From Serratia liquefaciens ATCC 27592 (GTDB lineage: Bacteria; Pseudomonadota; Gammaproteobacteria; Enterobacterales; Enterobacteriaceae), in the NCBI RefSeq assembly GCF_000422085.1, contig NC_021741.1, positions 1,922,001 through 1,986,000 on the forward strand: DNA of 64,000 nucleotides, read 5' to 3'. The notes beneath the pieces are model-generated. The model did no database searches. It was not told the DNA's origin and was given only the letters and a program-made list of their open reading frames with translations. The position numbers were made by a program, and so were the translations under genes. Of this stretch, positions 48,145 to 56,642 are shown piece by piece. Each line of letters opens with the position of its first letter. The stretch's first letter is position 1.

Positions 48145-48501
48145 ATGAATAGCACGGGCTTTATTACTGATTTGATTGAGTGGATTGACAACAATCTGGA
48201 AGAGAAGCTGGATATCAACACCGTGGCGGGGCGCGCGGGGTATTCCAAATGGCACCTGCAGCGTATGTTCAAACGCCAGACCGGCTACGCGCTGGGGGAG
48301 TATATCCGTATGCAGAAGCTGAGGCTTTCAGCCGAGCGCCTGGCCAACAGCGGCGAGCCGATCGTCAGCGTGGCGATCTCACTCGGTTTCGATTCGCAAC
48401 AGTCCTTCAATCGCAGTTTTAAACGCCATTACGGCCAAACCCCGGGTGACTGGCGCCGAGGTGGAATGCAGCCGCACATGATGGCCAACCGACCGCACTG
48501 A
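48145..48501 (+). CDS. rarA: AraC/XylS regulator of the MarA/SoxS/RamA/RarA group
   Basis: A 118-residue stand-alone AraC DNA-binding domain: DLIEWIDNNLEEKLDINTVA, GYSKWHLQRMFKRQTG for helix-turn-helix 1, ISLGFDSQQSFNRSFKRHYG for helix 2. No ligand-binding domain, so activity follows its level. Divergence from oqxAB matches Klebsiella rarA, which raises oqxAB and acrAB expression. The ATG at 48145 has GGGAGC before it; the frame is open to 48067. Confidence 0.82.
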   Translation: MNSTGFITDLIEWIDNNLEEKLDINTVAGRAGYSKWHLQRMFKRQTGYALGEYIRMQKLRLSAERLANSGEPIVSVAISLGFDSQQSFNRSFKRHYGQTPGDWRRGGMQPHMMANRPH

Positions 48502-48518
48502 GGCGGGTTGCAGACAGC

Positions 48519-48548
48519 AAAAAAGCCTGAACTCGCGTTCAGGCTTTC
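48519..48548 (-). terminator. Terminator of repeat unit 1
   Basis: GCCTGAAC/GTTCAGGC stem; TTTTTT on the minus strand. Also follows the rarA stop, so it may end that gene. Confidence 0.75.
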
Positions 48549-48621
48549 TCGTCAAATAGGGCGGTGAGGGGGGATTCGCGCGCTGCGCTCATCCTCCCGG
48601 TCGGTATGACATGCAAAAAAA

Positions 48622-48643
48622 AGTCTGGAGGTTAATCCAGACT
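48622..48643 (-). terminator. Terminator of the first tRNA-Ser
   Basis: AGTCTGGA/TCCAGACT stem followed by eight T on the minus strand, 15 bases after the tRNA. Confidence 0.85.
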
Positions 48644-48657
48644 TTCTCTTTAAAATA

Positions 48658-48747
48658 TGGCGGTGAGGGAGGGGTTCGAACCCTCGATACACTTTCGCGT
48701 ATACACACTTTCCAGGCGTGCTCCTTCAGCCACTCAGACACCTCACC
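48658..48747 (-). tRNA. serX: tRNA-Ser(GGA)
   Basis: 90 bases including the encoded CCA. Acceptor GGTGAGG pairs CCTCACC, then G73-CCA. Anticodon stem CACGC/GTGTG with loop CTGGAAA (anticodon GGA at 48713-48711), a long class II variable arm, and the T-arm GAGGG-TTCGAAC-CCCTC. Near-identical to E. coli tRNA-Ser(GGA). Location near ghrA matches E. coli serX; symbol by synteny. Confidence 0.95.
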
Positions 48748-48935
48748 GTATTTTGTTGTTGCGTACTCACTGGTGCAACGGGGCGCTACTATAGGGAGAG
48801 AGGGCGATCCGGTCAAGCAGAATTTCTTGGTTTCGACGCGTCCGGTTAACCTGTGTTCGCTTTGCCGAAAACTACGGCGAACCGCACGCACAGGCAGTTT
48901 CGCCAGGGCGTTTCCTGCGCCGCAGGCAACAAAAA

Positions 48936-48958
48936 AGCCTGAACTTGCGTTCAGGCTT
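48936..48958 (-). terminator. Terminator of repeat unit 3 (tRNA stub)
   Basis: AGCCTGAAC/GTTCAGGCT stem with a T-run on the minus strand. The upstream tRNA is reduced to 19 bases. Confidence 0.75.
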
Positions 48959-48971
48959 TCTCTTTAAAATA

Positions 48972-48990
48972 TGGCGGTGAGAGAGGGGTT
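48972..48990 (-). repeat. tRNA-Ser 3'-end stub
   Basis: AACCCCTCTCTCACCGCCA on the minus strand equals the T-stem 3' strand, acceptor 3' strand and CCA of the second tRNA copy, including its T66. The rest of the tRNA is missing. Such 3'-end copies are typical of former integration events. Confidence 0.75.
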
Positions 48991-49103
48991 GATTCGCTGC
49001 GCTCACCCTGCGGGCCGCCTTTGGCGGTCCAAAACACGTAGCGTTTTGTCAAACCCTGTCGAGGGTTCTTACCCTCTCGGATCCTGCTTTATAAAAGCAA
49101 AAA

Positions 49104-49125
49104 AGCCTGGACGCGAATCCAGGCT
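49104..49125 (-). terminator. Terminator of the second tRNA-Ser
   Basis: AGCCTGGA/TCCAGGCT stem followed by TTTTTTG on the minus strand. Confidence 0.85.
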
Positions 49126-49139
49126 TTCTCTTTAAAATA

Positions 49140-49229
49140 TGGCGGTGAGAGAGGGGTTCGAACCCTCGATACACTTTCGCGTATACACACTTTCCAGGCG
49201 TGCTCCTTCAGCCACTCAGACACCTCACC
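49140..49229 (-). tRNA. tRNA-Ser(GGA), second copy
   Basis: 90 bases, identical to the first copy except position 66 of the acceptor stem, which is T instead of C and so makes a G7-U66 wobble pair. Anticodon GGA, CCA encoded. Transcribed first of the two copies. Confidence 0.95.
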
Positions 49230-49660
49230 GTTTTACTTCATCGCCAACGCGTTGCGCTGTCGACGGGCGCTAATGTAGGAGAATCTGATCCCAGCGTCAA
49301 CCCTCTTGTGACATAACCATGACTGTTTAGCTAAACTTGCAGCAATTTGCTGATTTCCCGAGCAATCGACCACCGCGCTACACACATCCGCTGGACCCTC
49401 ATGGGGCTAAATTGCCTCGCAGGTTAATATTTGTACATTTTGATGTTGGTTAGCTCAATATATCAGCAGTGGGATTATCCATGGTGCAGTTATATGCATT
49501 AATACTGGATTATTAGTCATATGTGTCGCTAAATAGATTGGTGCAGGCACGGCGGTTTTGGCAAGGAATATCACACCGCCGCGCAGGTTGCCGGGCAAGA
49601 CGCCGGCGATAACGTAGACAGGGACTGACCTATTAAATAATAATGCAGTAGAGGTTCATT
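49230..49660. promoter_or_regulatory. Region between tRNA-Ser and the POT transporter
   Basis: 431 bases with the tRNA promoter at the left and the transporter promoter at the right. AT-rich around 49425-49540. Apart from GAGGTTCATT before the transporter start I could not identify specific sites. Confidence 0.4.
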
Positions 49661-51145
49661 TTGACTCCATCGGACTCCACAACGGCAGCGCCGCAGCGCC
49701 ATGCCATCCCCCCGGGCACCGGGGCACTGTTCTTTATCCAAATCTTTGCCACCCTGGGTTTTGCCGTGCTGTATTCCACGCTGGTGCTGTACGCCACCAA
49801 GCGCCTGGGCTTCAGCGAAGGCAGCGCCAACGCCATGATGGGCGTATTTGGTGCGTTCAACTACGGTTTGCATATGTTTGGTGGTTACCTGGGCGGGCGC
49901 TTCCTCAGCAACCGCAACCTGTTCGTGCTGGGCATGGTGCTGCAGGTGATCGGTTGTGCATTGATCGCCGTGGCGGGCGTTTGGGGGCTTTATTGGGGGC
50001 TGGCGATGTTCCTGACCGGCAGCGGGCTGAACGTCACCTGCATTAATATGATGCTGACCCAACGCTTTAAACCGGATGACGATCGGCGCGAATCGGCCTT
50101 TTTGTGGAACTACGCCGGGATGAACCTGGGGTTCTTTGTCGGATTCACCGTGGCCGGCTATTTCCAACTGACCGAAAACTACCGCGCTCTGTTCCTGTTC
50201 GCCACGTTGGGCAATGCCGCGGCGATCATCGTCGCCGTCAGCCGCTGGCGCATTCTGGCCGATCTCAACACCCCGCTGCACGATGCCAGCCGTTCGCAAT
50301 ACCGCTGGCGCATGCTGGTCGGGCTGGCGGTATTGGTGGCACTGGTGCCCATTATCCGCGTGATGCTGACCCATGCCGAATTCAGCGGCCACTTCGTGAT
50401 TGGCCTCGGAGTACTGATTTTCCTGATGTTATGCGTGGTGACGTTGCGCCACCACCCGCGTGACGAACGTCGCCGGATGACGGCTTACCTGATCCTGGCA
50501 TTAGGCTCTCTGGTGTTTTGGGCGCTGTATCAGCTGGCCCCAATGGGGCTGATGCTGTTCTCCGAGCACAATATCAATCTGAACGTTTATGGCATTCAGG
50601 TGGCGCCGCAGTGGATCCAGAACATTAATACGCTGGTGATCGTGGTGGGTGGCCCGCTGATGGCCTGGTGGTTCAATCGCCTGCGCGCTCGCGGCTGCAA
50701 TATCGATATTCCGATGCAGTTCTCCGGTTCGCTGTTTTGCATCGGGCTGGGCATGCTGGTGTTGCCGTTGGGCATTAGCCTGGCCGGCGGCGACGGGCTG
50801 GTGGCATTCAAATGGATCGCGATCAGTTACGTGTTGCAGAGCATCGGTGAACTGATGATTTCCCCTATCGGTTACGCGATGATCGGCAAACTGGCGCCAC
50901 CGCGTTATCAGGGCGTCATGATGGGCTGCTGGATGATGGTCACCGGCGTTGCTTCGGTGCTGGCAGGCTATGTCTCCGGCCTGATGCCGGAAAACAGCGG
51001 CAGTACCCCGTTGCAAACTAACCCTGGCTACAGTGAGGTGTTCAGCGTACTGGGCTGGGGCGCTGCGTGCGTTGGCGTGGTGATGCTGATTTTGATCCCG
51101 CTGTTGCGCAGGCTTATCCGGCATGACGCTCCTGCCGCAGCCTGA
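49661..51145 (+). CDS. POT/PTR family peptide transporter, atypical
   Basis: A 494-residue MFS protein with about 14 helices and the POT-family C-terminal motif YVLQSIGELMISPIGYAMIGKLAP. The usual helix-1 motif ExxERFxYYG, which couples protons, reads here FIQIFATLGFAVLYSTLVLY, so the Glu-Glu-Arg triad is missing. Start is TTG at 49661 with GAGGTT upstream. Possibly a di/tripeptide permease of a divergent subgroup, substrate uncertain. A terminator follows. Confidence 0.85.
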   Translation: MTPSDSTTAAPQRHAIPPGTGALFFIQIFATLGFAVLYSTLVLYATKRLGFSEGSANAMMGVFGAFNYGLHMFGGYLGGRFLSNRNLFVLGMVLQVIGCALIAVAGVWGLYWGLAMFLTGSGLNVTCINMMLTQRFKPDDDRRESAFLWNYAGMNLGFFVGFTVAGYFQLTENYRALFLFATLGNAAAIIVAVSRWRILADLNTPLHDASRSQYRWRMLVGLAVLVALVPIIRVMLTHAEFSGHFVIGLGVLIFLMLCVVTLRHHPRDERRRMTAYLILALGSLVFWALYQLAPMGLMLFSEHNINLNVYGIQVAPQWIQNINTLVIVVGGPLMAWWFNRLRARGCNIDIPMQFSGSLFCIGLGMLVLPLGISLAGGDGLVAFKWIAISYVLQSIGELMISPIGYAMIGKLAPPRYQGVMMGCWMMVTGVASVLAGYVSGLMPENSGSTPLQTNPGYSEVFSVLGWGAACVGVVMLILIPLLRRLIRHDAPAAA

Positions 51146-51159
51146 GATCCCACGGTCTA

Positions 51160-51188
51160 AAAACAGCCCCACTGGTCGGGGCTGTTTT
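51160..51188 (+). terminator. Terminator after the POT transporter
   Basis: AAACAGCCCC/GGGGCTGTTT stem with TTTT tail. Confidence 0.9.
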
Positions 51189-51272
51189 CATTTTGAGCTT
51201 TAGCGCTTGCATCTGTTGGCGAATCGCGGAAGTCTGGATGCAAATGCATAAAAACAGACGGGAGCCGCACAG

Positions 51273-52214
51273 ATGAACATCATTTTTTATCACCCTTTCT
51301 TTAACGCCCAGGACTGGCTGACAGGCCTGTCGCAGCGTCTGCCACAGGCGACGGTACGTGCCTGGCAACCTGGCGACGATCGCCCGGCGGATTATGCGCT
51401 GGTGTGGCGGCCGCCCTATGAGATGCTGGCGAATCGCGGCAAATTAAAAGGGGTTTTTGCCCTCGGTGCGGGCGTTGACGCCATCCTGGAACAAGAGCGC
51501 CAGCATCCCGGCACTCTTCCGGCAGGCGTTCCGCTGGTGCGCCTCGAGGACACCGGCATGGCGCAACAGATGCAGGAATATGCGCTTAGCTATGTGCTGC
51601 GTTATTTCCGCCGTTTTGATGAATATCAGTTACTGCAACAGCAGCAGAAGTGGCAACCGCTCGATCCCCATCAGCAGGAGAATTTCACCATTGGCATTTT
51701 GGGGGCGGGGGTGTTGGGGAAAAGCGTGGCGCTGAAACTGGCGGAGTTTGGTTTCAACGTGCGTTGCTGGAGCCGCAGCCCTAAACAGATTGCTGGCGTG
51801 CAGAGTTTTGCCGGTGCAGAGCAACGCGCCGCATTTCTCGATGGCGTGCAATTGCTGATCAACCTGCTGCCCAATACGCCGGAAACCGCAGGTATCCTCA
51901 ATCAGCAACTGTTTGCGCACCTGGCGCCTGGCGCTTACCTGATCAATCTGGCGCGTGGCGCGCATCTGGTTGAGGACGATTTACTGCAGGCGCTGGAGCA
52001 GGGGCAAATCGCCGCCGCTACGCTGGATGTGTTCGTTGAGGAACCGCTGCCACAGGCGCATCCGTTCTGGCGTCATCCGCGTGTCACCATTACCCCGCAT
52101 ATTGCTGCCATCACCTTGCCGGAAGCGGCGATGGATCAGATAGCTGCAAACATTCGTGCGCTTGAATCCGGCCAAACACCGGCCGGCGTGGTGGATGTGC
52201 AACTGGGTTACTGA
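51273..52214 (+). CDS. ghrA: Glyoxylate/hydroxypyruvate reductase A
   Basis: A 313-residue D-2-hydroxyacid dehydrogenase. Substrate-binding start MNIIFYHPFFNAQDWL, NAD(P)-binding GILGAGVLGKSVALKLAEFG, catalytic Arg in NLARGAHLVEDDL, Glu in DVFVEEPLP, and His in TPHIAAIT. Reduces glyoxylate and hydroxypyruvate with NADPH. CGGGAGC before the ATG. First gene of ghrA-ycdX-ycdY. Confidence 0.95.
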   Translation: MNIIFYHPFFNAQDWLTGLSQRLPQATVRAWQPGDDRPADYALVWRPPYEMLANRGKLKGVFALGAGVDAILEQERQHPGTLPAGVPLVRLEDTGMAQQMQEYALSYVLRYFRRFDEYQLLQQQQKWQPLDPHQQENFTIGILGAGVLGKSVALKLAEFGFNVRCWSRSPKQIAGVQSFAGAEQRAAFLDGVQLLINLLPNTPETAGILNQQLFAHLAPGAYLINLARGAHLVEDDLLQALEQGQIAAATLDVFVEEPLPQAHPFWRHPRVTITPHIAAITLPEAAMDQIAANIRALESGQTPAGVVDVQLGY

Positions 52215-52301
52215 TCTTTCGGTGATGCACCTGCTAAGCTAATTGAATAATAAACCGCGCCTGCCGCCGTATTTACGGCAGGCCGCCAAGAAGGAGAAGC
52301 A

Positions 52302-53039
52302 ATGTACCCCGTTGATTTACATATGCACACCGTCGCCAGCACCCACGCCTACAGTACGCTGCATGACTACATCGTCGAAGCCCAGCAAAAGGGCATCAAA
52401 CTGTTCGCCATCACCGACCATGGCCCGGATATGGCCGATGCGCCGCATTATTGGCACTTTATGAACATGCACGTGTGGCCACGTCTGGTGGACGGCGTGG
52501 GCATATTGCGCGGCATCGAGGCCAACATCAAAAACCTGCAGGGCGATATCGACTGCACCGGCCCGATGCTGGATAAAATTGACGTGATTATTGCCGGTTT
52601 CCACGAGCCGGTATTTGCACCGCAGGATAAAGCGGCCAATACCGAAGCGATGATCGCCGCGATGGCGCAAGGTGACGTGCACATAATCAGCCACCCTGGC
52701 AACCCAAGATATCCGATCGATATTGCGGCGGTTGCTGCCGCCGCGGCCAAATACGACGTGGCATTGGAACTGAACAATTCGTCGTTCACCCATTCGCGCA
52801 AGGGCAGCGAGGATAACTGCCGGGCCATCGCCGCCGCGGTTCGTGATGCCGGTGGTTGGTTAGCGCTGGGCTCGGATTCACACATTGCTTTCTCGCTCGG
52901 CGGTTTCGAGCACTGCGAACGCATCATTGCCGAGGTGGAGTTCCCGCAGGAGCGTATTCTCAACGTGAGCCCACGACGCCTGCTCGATTTTCTCGAGCGT
53001 CGCGGCAAGCCGGCGATTGCGGAATTGGCCGATTTGTGA
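52302..53039 (+). CDS. ycdX: PHP-domain phosphatase YcdX
   Basis: A 245-residue PHP-family metal enzyme. Trinuclear zinc ligands are visible: [23 protein letters not shown], Glu in [14 protein letters not shown] and GSDSHIAF. E. coli YcdX binds three zinc ions and has phosphatase activity; it is needed for swarming. AAGGAGAAGC precedes the ATG. Runs into ycdY after 42 bases. Confidence 0.94.
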   Translation: MYPVDLHMHTVASTHAYSTLHDYIVEAQQKGIKLFAITDHGPDMADAPHYWHFMNMHVWPRLVDGVGILRGIEANIKNLQGDIDCTGPMLDKIDVIIAGFHEPVFAPQDKAANTEAMIAAMAQGDVHIISHPGNPRYPIDIAAVAAAAAKYDVALELNNSSFTHSRKGSEDNCRAIAAAVRDAGGWLALGSDSHIAFSLGGFEHCERIIAEVEFPQERILNVSPRRLLDFLERRGKPAIAELADL

Positions 53040-53081
53040 CATCGTCCCGGCAAATTTTTCCGTATTGTATAAGGCATTATC

Positions 53082-53669
53082 ATGAATGAGTTTTCCGTTG
53101 TTTGCCGCGTGCTGGGTACGCTTTTTTATCGCCAGCCGCAGGATCCGTTGCTGGTGCCGCTGTTTACGCTGATCAAAGAAGGCAAGCTGCAACAGCACTG
53201 GCCGCTGGAACAGGATGAACTCTTGGTACGCCTGCAGCAGGGTTGTGATGTGAACCTGCTGTCCAGCGACTTCAACGCCATGTTCGTCGGCAGCGAATGC
53301 AGCGTGTCACCTTTCCGTTCGGCCTATGTTGAAGGGGCAACCGAAGCGGAAGTGCGTACTTTCCTGCAGCAGCGCGGCATGCCGCTCGGAGAAGCGCCGG
53401 CCGATCATTTCGGTTCTTTGTTGCTGGCGGCCTCCTGGCTGGAAGACCAGTCTCAGGAAGACGAAGCACAGGCGCAAATCACGCTGTTTGACGACTATCT
53501 GCTGCCATGGTGCGGCCGTTTCCTCGGCAAAGTAGAAGCTCACGCCACTACCGGTTTTTACCGCACTTTGGCGCTGTTGGCTCGCGAGTCGATTCAGGCA
53601 ATGCGTGACGAACTGGCGGAATACGAACAGGAAGAAGACCAGCCGGGCGAAGAGGGCGAACAGCCTTAA
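53082..53669 (+). CDS. ycdY: TorD-family chaperone YcdY
   Basis: A 195-residue all-helical TorD/NarJ/DmsD-like chaperone (VCRVLGTLFYRQPQDPL, SVSPFRSAYVEG with the SPFxS patch, and FLGKVEAHATTGFYRTLALL). E. coli YcdY acts with YcdX, stimulating its activity, and both affect swarming. It ends with an acidic tail EEDQPGEEGEQP longer than in E. coli (184 residues). Confidence 0.92.
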   Translation: MNEFSVVCRVLGTLFYRQPQDPLLVPLFTLIKEGKLQQHWPLEQDELLVRLQQGCDVNLLSSDFNAMFVGSECSVSPFRSAYVEGATEAEVRTFLQQRGMPLGEAPADHFGSLLLAASWLEDQSQEDEAQAQITLFDDYLLPWCGRFLGKVEAHATTGFYRTLALLARESIQAMRDELAEYEQEEDQPGEEGEQP

Positions 53670-53852
53670 TCCGCGAGTGGCCGGCTGGCGCCTGATGGCG
53701 AAGTCGGCCTTTTCCCGCCATCAATGTTCCCCGCTACACAGGTTTTCATCCCCCATACGTAAACTGACAAAAAATCCCCTAATCTGACGCTTTACCGGCG
53801 GCTTGGCCTTTTTGTGCCTGCACGCCTTGTTTCCTCACGCAAAGGGTAAAGC

Positions 53853-54506
53853 ATGAAAAATAACTGGATGCAGCAGATCCAATCGATGATTGGGCAAAAG
53901 GCCGGTTCAATCGGCGGTTCGGAAGGTATCGGCAAGCTGCTGGCCCCGACTGCGCTGGGTGGCCTGGTGGGCGTTTTGCTGGCGAATAAGTCTTCGCGCA
54001 AGCTGGTCGGCAAATTCGGTAAGAATGCGTTGATTATCGGCGGCAGCGCAGCGGTTGGTGCAGTGCTGTGGAATAAGTACAAACAACGGGTGAAAGAAAC
54101 CCACCAGAACGAACCGCAGTTTGGCCTGCAGACCACGCCGGTGGACTTGCGTGCCAAACGTCTGGTGCAGGCGCTGGTGTTTGCCGCCAAAAGCGACGGG
54201 CATATCGATGCGGAAGAAAAGCTCGCCATCGACCACAGCCTGGAACAGCTGCAGGTGGGTGAAGAAGCGCAAAAATGGGTGCAAGAGGCGATCGACCAGC
54301 CGCTTAACCCGGATTTGATCGCCCAGAGCGTCAAGAATGAAGACGAAGCGCTGGAGGTATATTACCTGAGCTGCATGGTGATCGACGTGGATCACTTTAT
54401 GGAGCGTGGCTATCTTGATGCCCTGGCGCAGTCGTTGAAGATCCCGGCGGACGTCAAGCAGGGCATAGAAAACGACGTGAACGAGAAAAAACGCGAGCTG
54501 GCATAG
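53853..54506 (+). CDS. yebE: YebE family inner-membrane protein (DUF533)
   Basis: A 217-residue DUF533 protein. N-terminal Gly-rich hydrophobic segments (TALGGLVGVLLANKS and IIGGSAAVGAVLWNKY) and a C-terminal TerB-like helical domain (AKSDGHIDAEEKLAID). E. coli yebE belongs to the CpxR regulon; a GTAAA-N5-aAAAA sequence at 53759 upstream is a weak CpxR-like site. Function unknown. In E. coli it neighbours ptrB in the same order. Confidence 0.92.
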   Translation: MKNNWMQQIQSMIGQKAGSIGGSEGIGKLLAPTALGGLVGVLLANKSSRKLVGKFGKNALIIGGSAAVGAVLWNKYKQRVKETHQNEPQFGLQTTPVDLRAKRLVQALVFAAKSDGHIDAEEKLAIDHSLEQLQVGEEAQKWVQEAIDQPLNPDLIAQSVKNEDEALEVYYLSCMVIDVDHFMERGYLDALAQSLKIPADVKQGIENDVNEKKRELA

Positions 54507-54574
54507 CGCCGCTTGGCAAGCCGGGGGGAATCGTGTCACTCTTGCCTTAATCAAGGTAAGCGGATGATTTAACA

Positions 54575-56608
54575 ATGATGACCCCCCCTAAGGCAGAAAA
54601 ACGTCCTTATCCCATTACGGTTCACGGCGACACGCGTGTGGACGACTACTATTGGCTGCGCGACGACGATCGCGCAGACCCGCAGGTGTTGGACTACCTG
54701 CAGGCGGAAAACGCCTTCACCGATGCGGCGCTGAAACCACAGCAGGCCCTGCGCGAAACGCTGTATGAAGAAATGGTGGCGCGCATTCCTCAGCAGGAAC
54801 ATTCAGTCCCCTATGTCAGAAACGGCTACCGCTATCAGACGCGCTTCGAACCGGGCAATGAGTACGCGATTTATGTGCGTCAGCCGCAGGCGGAAAGCGA
54901 ACATTGGGACACCCTGATCGACGGCAACCAGCGCGCCGAGCAGCGAGAGTTTTATACCCTTGGCGGGCTGGAAGTCAGCCCCGACAACCAAAAGCTGGCG
55001 GTTGCGGAGGATTTCCTCTCCCGCCGCCAATACGACATTCGTTTCAAAAACCTCAGCGACGACAGCTGGACCGACGAAGTGCTGGAAAACACCTCCGGCA
55101 ACTTCGAGTGGTCCAATGATTCAGCCACCGTGTATTACGTGCGTAAACACGCTAAAACGCTGTTACCGTATCAGGTCTATCGCCATGTGGTAGGTACCGA
55201 TCCGCAGCTTGATGAATTGATCTACGAAGAGCTGGATGACACCTTCTACGTCGGGTTGGAAAAAACCACCTCCGAACGTTTCATTCTGATCCACCTGAGC
55301 AGCACCACCACCTCGGAAATTCTGCTGCTGGACGCCGATCGCGCCGACAGCACGCCGCAGATGTTTGTGCCGCGCCGCAAGGATCATGAATACGGTATCG
55401 ATCACTATCACCAACATTTCTACATTCGGTCCAACAAGGACGGCAAAAATTTCGGCCTGTACCAGAGCGAGCAGGCGGACGAAGCGCAGTGGCAGACGTT
55501 GATTGCTCCCCGCGTGGAAGTGATGCTGGAAGGCTTTAGCCTGTTCCGCGACTGGCTGGTGGTAGAGGAACGCAGCGAGGGGTTGACCCAACTGCGACAA
55601 ATTCACTGGCAGAGCGGTGAAGTGAAGCGCATTGCCTTTGACGATCCGACCTACACCACCTGGCTGGCATACAATCCGGAGCCGGAAAGCGAGCTGCTGC
55701 GCTATGGTTACTCCTCGATGACCACGCCAACTACGCTGTATGAGTTGAATCTCGACAGCGGCGAACGTGTGATGCTTAAACAGCAGGAAGTGAAAAACTT
55801 TACCCCGGAAAATTACCGCAGCGAGCGAGTCTGGGTGAAGGCGCGCGACGGTGTCGAGGTGCCGGTTTCGCTGGTTTATCGCCCGGATAGCTTCGTGCAC
55901 GGCAGCAACCCGCTGATGGTGTATGGCTACGGCTCTTACGGCAGCAGCATGGATCCGGCTTTTAGCGCCAGCCGCTTGAGCCTGCTGGATCGCGGTTTTG
56001 TCTTTGCCCTGGCGCACATTCGCGGCGGCGGCGAATTGGGGCAGCTGTGGTACGAAGACGGCAAGCTGTTCAACAAGCAAAATACCTTCAACGACTTTAT
56101 CGACGTGACGGAAACCTTGATTGCTCAAGGCTACGGCGATGCCAAACGGGTATTCGCCATGGGTGGCAGCGCCGGCGGCTTGCTGATGGGCGCGGTGATT
56201 AACCAGGCACCACAGCTGTTCAACGGCATCGTGGCGCAAGTGCCGTTTGTCGACGTGGTCACCACCATGCTTGACGAGTCTATTCCACTGACCACCGGTG
56301 AGTATGACGAGTGGGGCAACCCGAACGAACGAGCTTATTACGACTACATTTTGCAGTACAGCCCGTACGATCAGGTCAAGGCGCAGGATTACCCGCATAT
56401 GCTGGTCACCACCGGCCTGCACGACTCGCAGGTACAGTATTGGGAACCGGCCAAGTGGGTAGCAAAATTGCGTGAGTTGAAAACTGACGACCGCCAACTG
56501 CTGCTGTATACCGATATGGATTCCGGCCACGGCGGCAAGTCCGGGCGTTTCAAGGCCTACGAGGATATCGCGCTGGAGTACGCCTTTATTTTGGCGCTGG
56601 CGGAGTAA
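54575..56608 (+). CDS. ptrB: Oligopeptidase B (protease II)
   Basis: A 677-residue prolyl-oligopeptidase-family serine peptidase. Beta-propeller (about 75-400) then alpha/beta-hydrolase domain with the nucleophile Ser532 in [10 protein letters not shown], Asp in [14 protein letters not shown], and His in [10 protein letters not shown]. Cleaves after Lys/Arg in short peptides. Two consecutive ATGs at the start; the second (54578) is equally possible. Numbering of Ser532 equals E. coli PtrB. Nine residues shorter than E. coli at the C-terminus. Confidence 0.95.
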   Translation: MMTPPKAEKRPYPITVHGDTRVDDYYWLRDDDRADPQVLDYLQAENAFTDAALKPQQALRETLYEEMVARIPQQEHSVPYVRNGYRYQTRFEPGNEYAIYVRQPQAESEHWDTLIDGNQRAEQREFYTLGGLEVSPDNQKLAVAEDFLSRRQYDIRFKNLSDDSWTDEVLENTSGNFEWSNDSATVYYVRKHAKTLLPYQVYRHVVGTDPQLDELIYEELDDTFYVGLEKTTSERFILIHLSSTTTSEILLLDADRADSTPQMFVPRRKDHEYGIDHYHQHFYIRSNKDGKNFGLYQSEQADEAQWQTLIAPRVEVMLEGFSLFRDWLVVEERSEGLTQLRQIHWQSGEVKRIAFDDPTYTTWLAYNPEPESELLRYGYSSMTTPTTLYELNLDSGERVMLKQQEVKNFTPENYRSERVWVKARDGVEVPVSLVYRPDSFVHGSNPLMVYGYGSYGSSMDPAFSASRLSLLDRGFVFALAHIRGGGELGQLWYEDGKLFNKQNTFNDFIDVTETLIAQGYGDAKRVFAMGGSAGGLLMGAVINQAPQLFNGIVAQVPFVDVVTTMLDESIPLTTGEYDEWGNPNERAYYDYILQYSPYDQVKAQDYPHMLVTTGLHDSQVQYWEPAKWVAKLRELKTDDRQLLLYTDMDSGHGGKSGRFKAYEDIALEYAFILALAE

Positions 56609-56642
56609 CCTTCTGGCGGGCGGCTGGCGCTGCCCGCTTTCT

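Larger units (their letters stand above)
48519..49229 (-). repeat. Four-unit repeat: terminator hairpin plus tRNA-Ser 3' end
   Basis: Four times a minus-strand hairpin with AGCCTG/CAGGCT or AGTCTGGA/TCCAGACT stems is joined through TCTCTTTAAAATATGG (or a variant) to GGCGGTGAG. Two units contain complete tRNA-Ser(GGA) genes (48658-48747 and 49140-49229); two contain only 19 or fewer bases of the tRNA 3' end (48559, 48972) followed by a GATTCGC...GCTGCGCTCA sequence shared between the two stubs. Confidence 0.75.

Noticed and set aside
42780..48501. Recently transferred resistance island
   Set aside because: No IS, integrase or composition shift borders the oqx-like locus; only the right end of the window shows mobile-element remains.
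48589..48891. Minus-strand 100-codon frame across the first tRNA-Ser
   Set aside because: It translates the tRNA and its terminator.
48519..49229. CRISPR array
   Set aside because: Repeats are terminators and tRNA ends of unequal length and spacing, with no spacer pattern or cas genes.
55163..56530. 455-codon minus-strand frame inside ptrB
   Set aside because: Antisense shadow of the oligopeptidase B gene; no ribosome site or family features.
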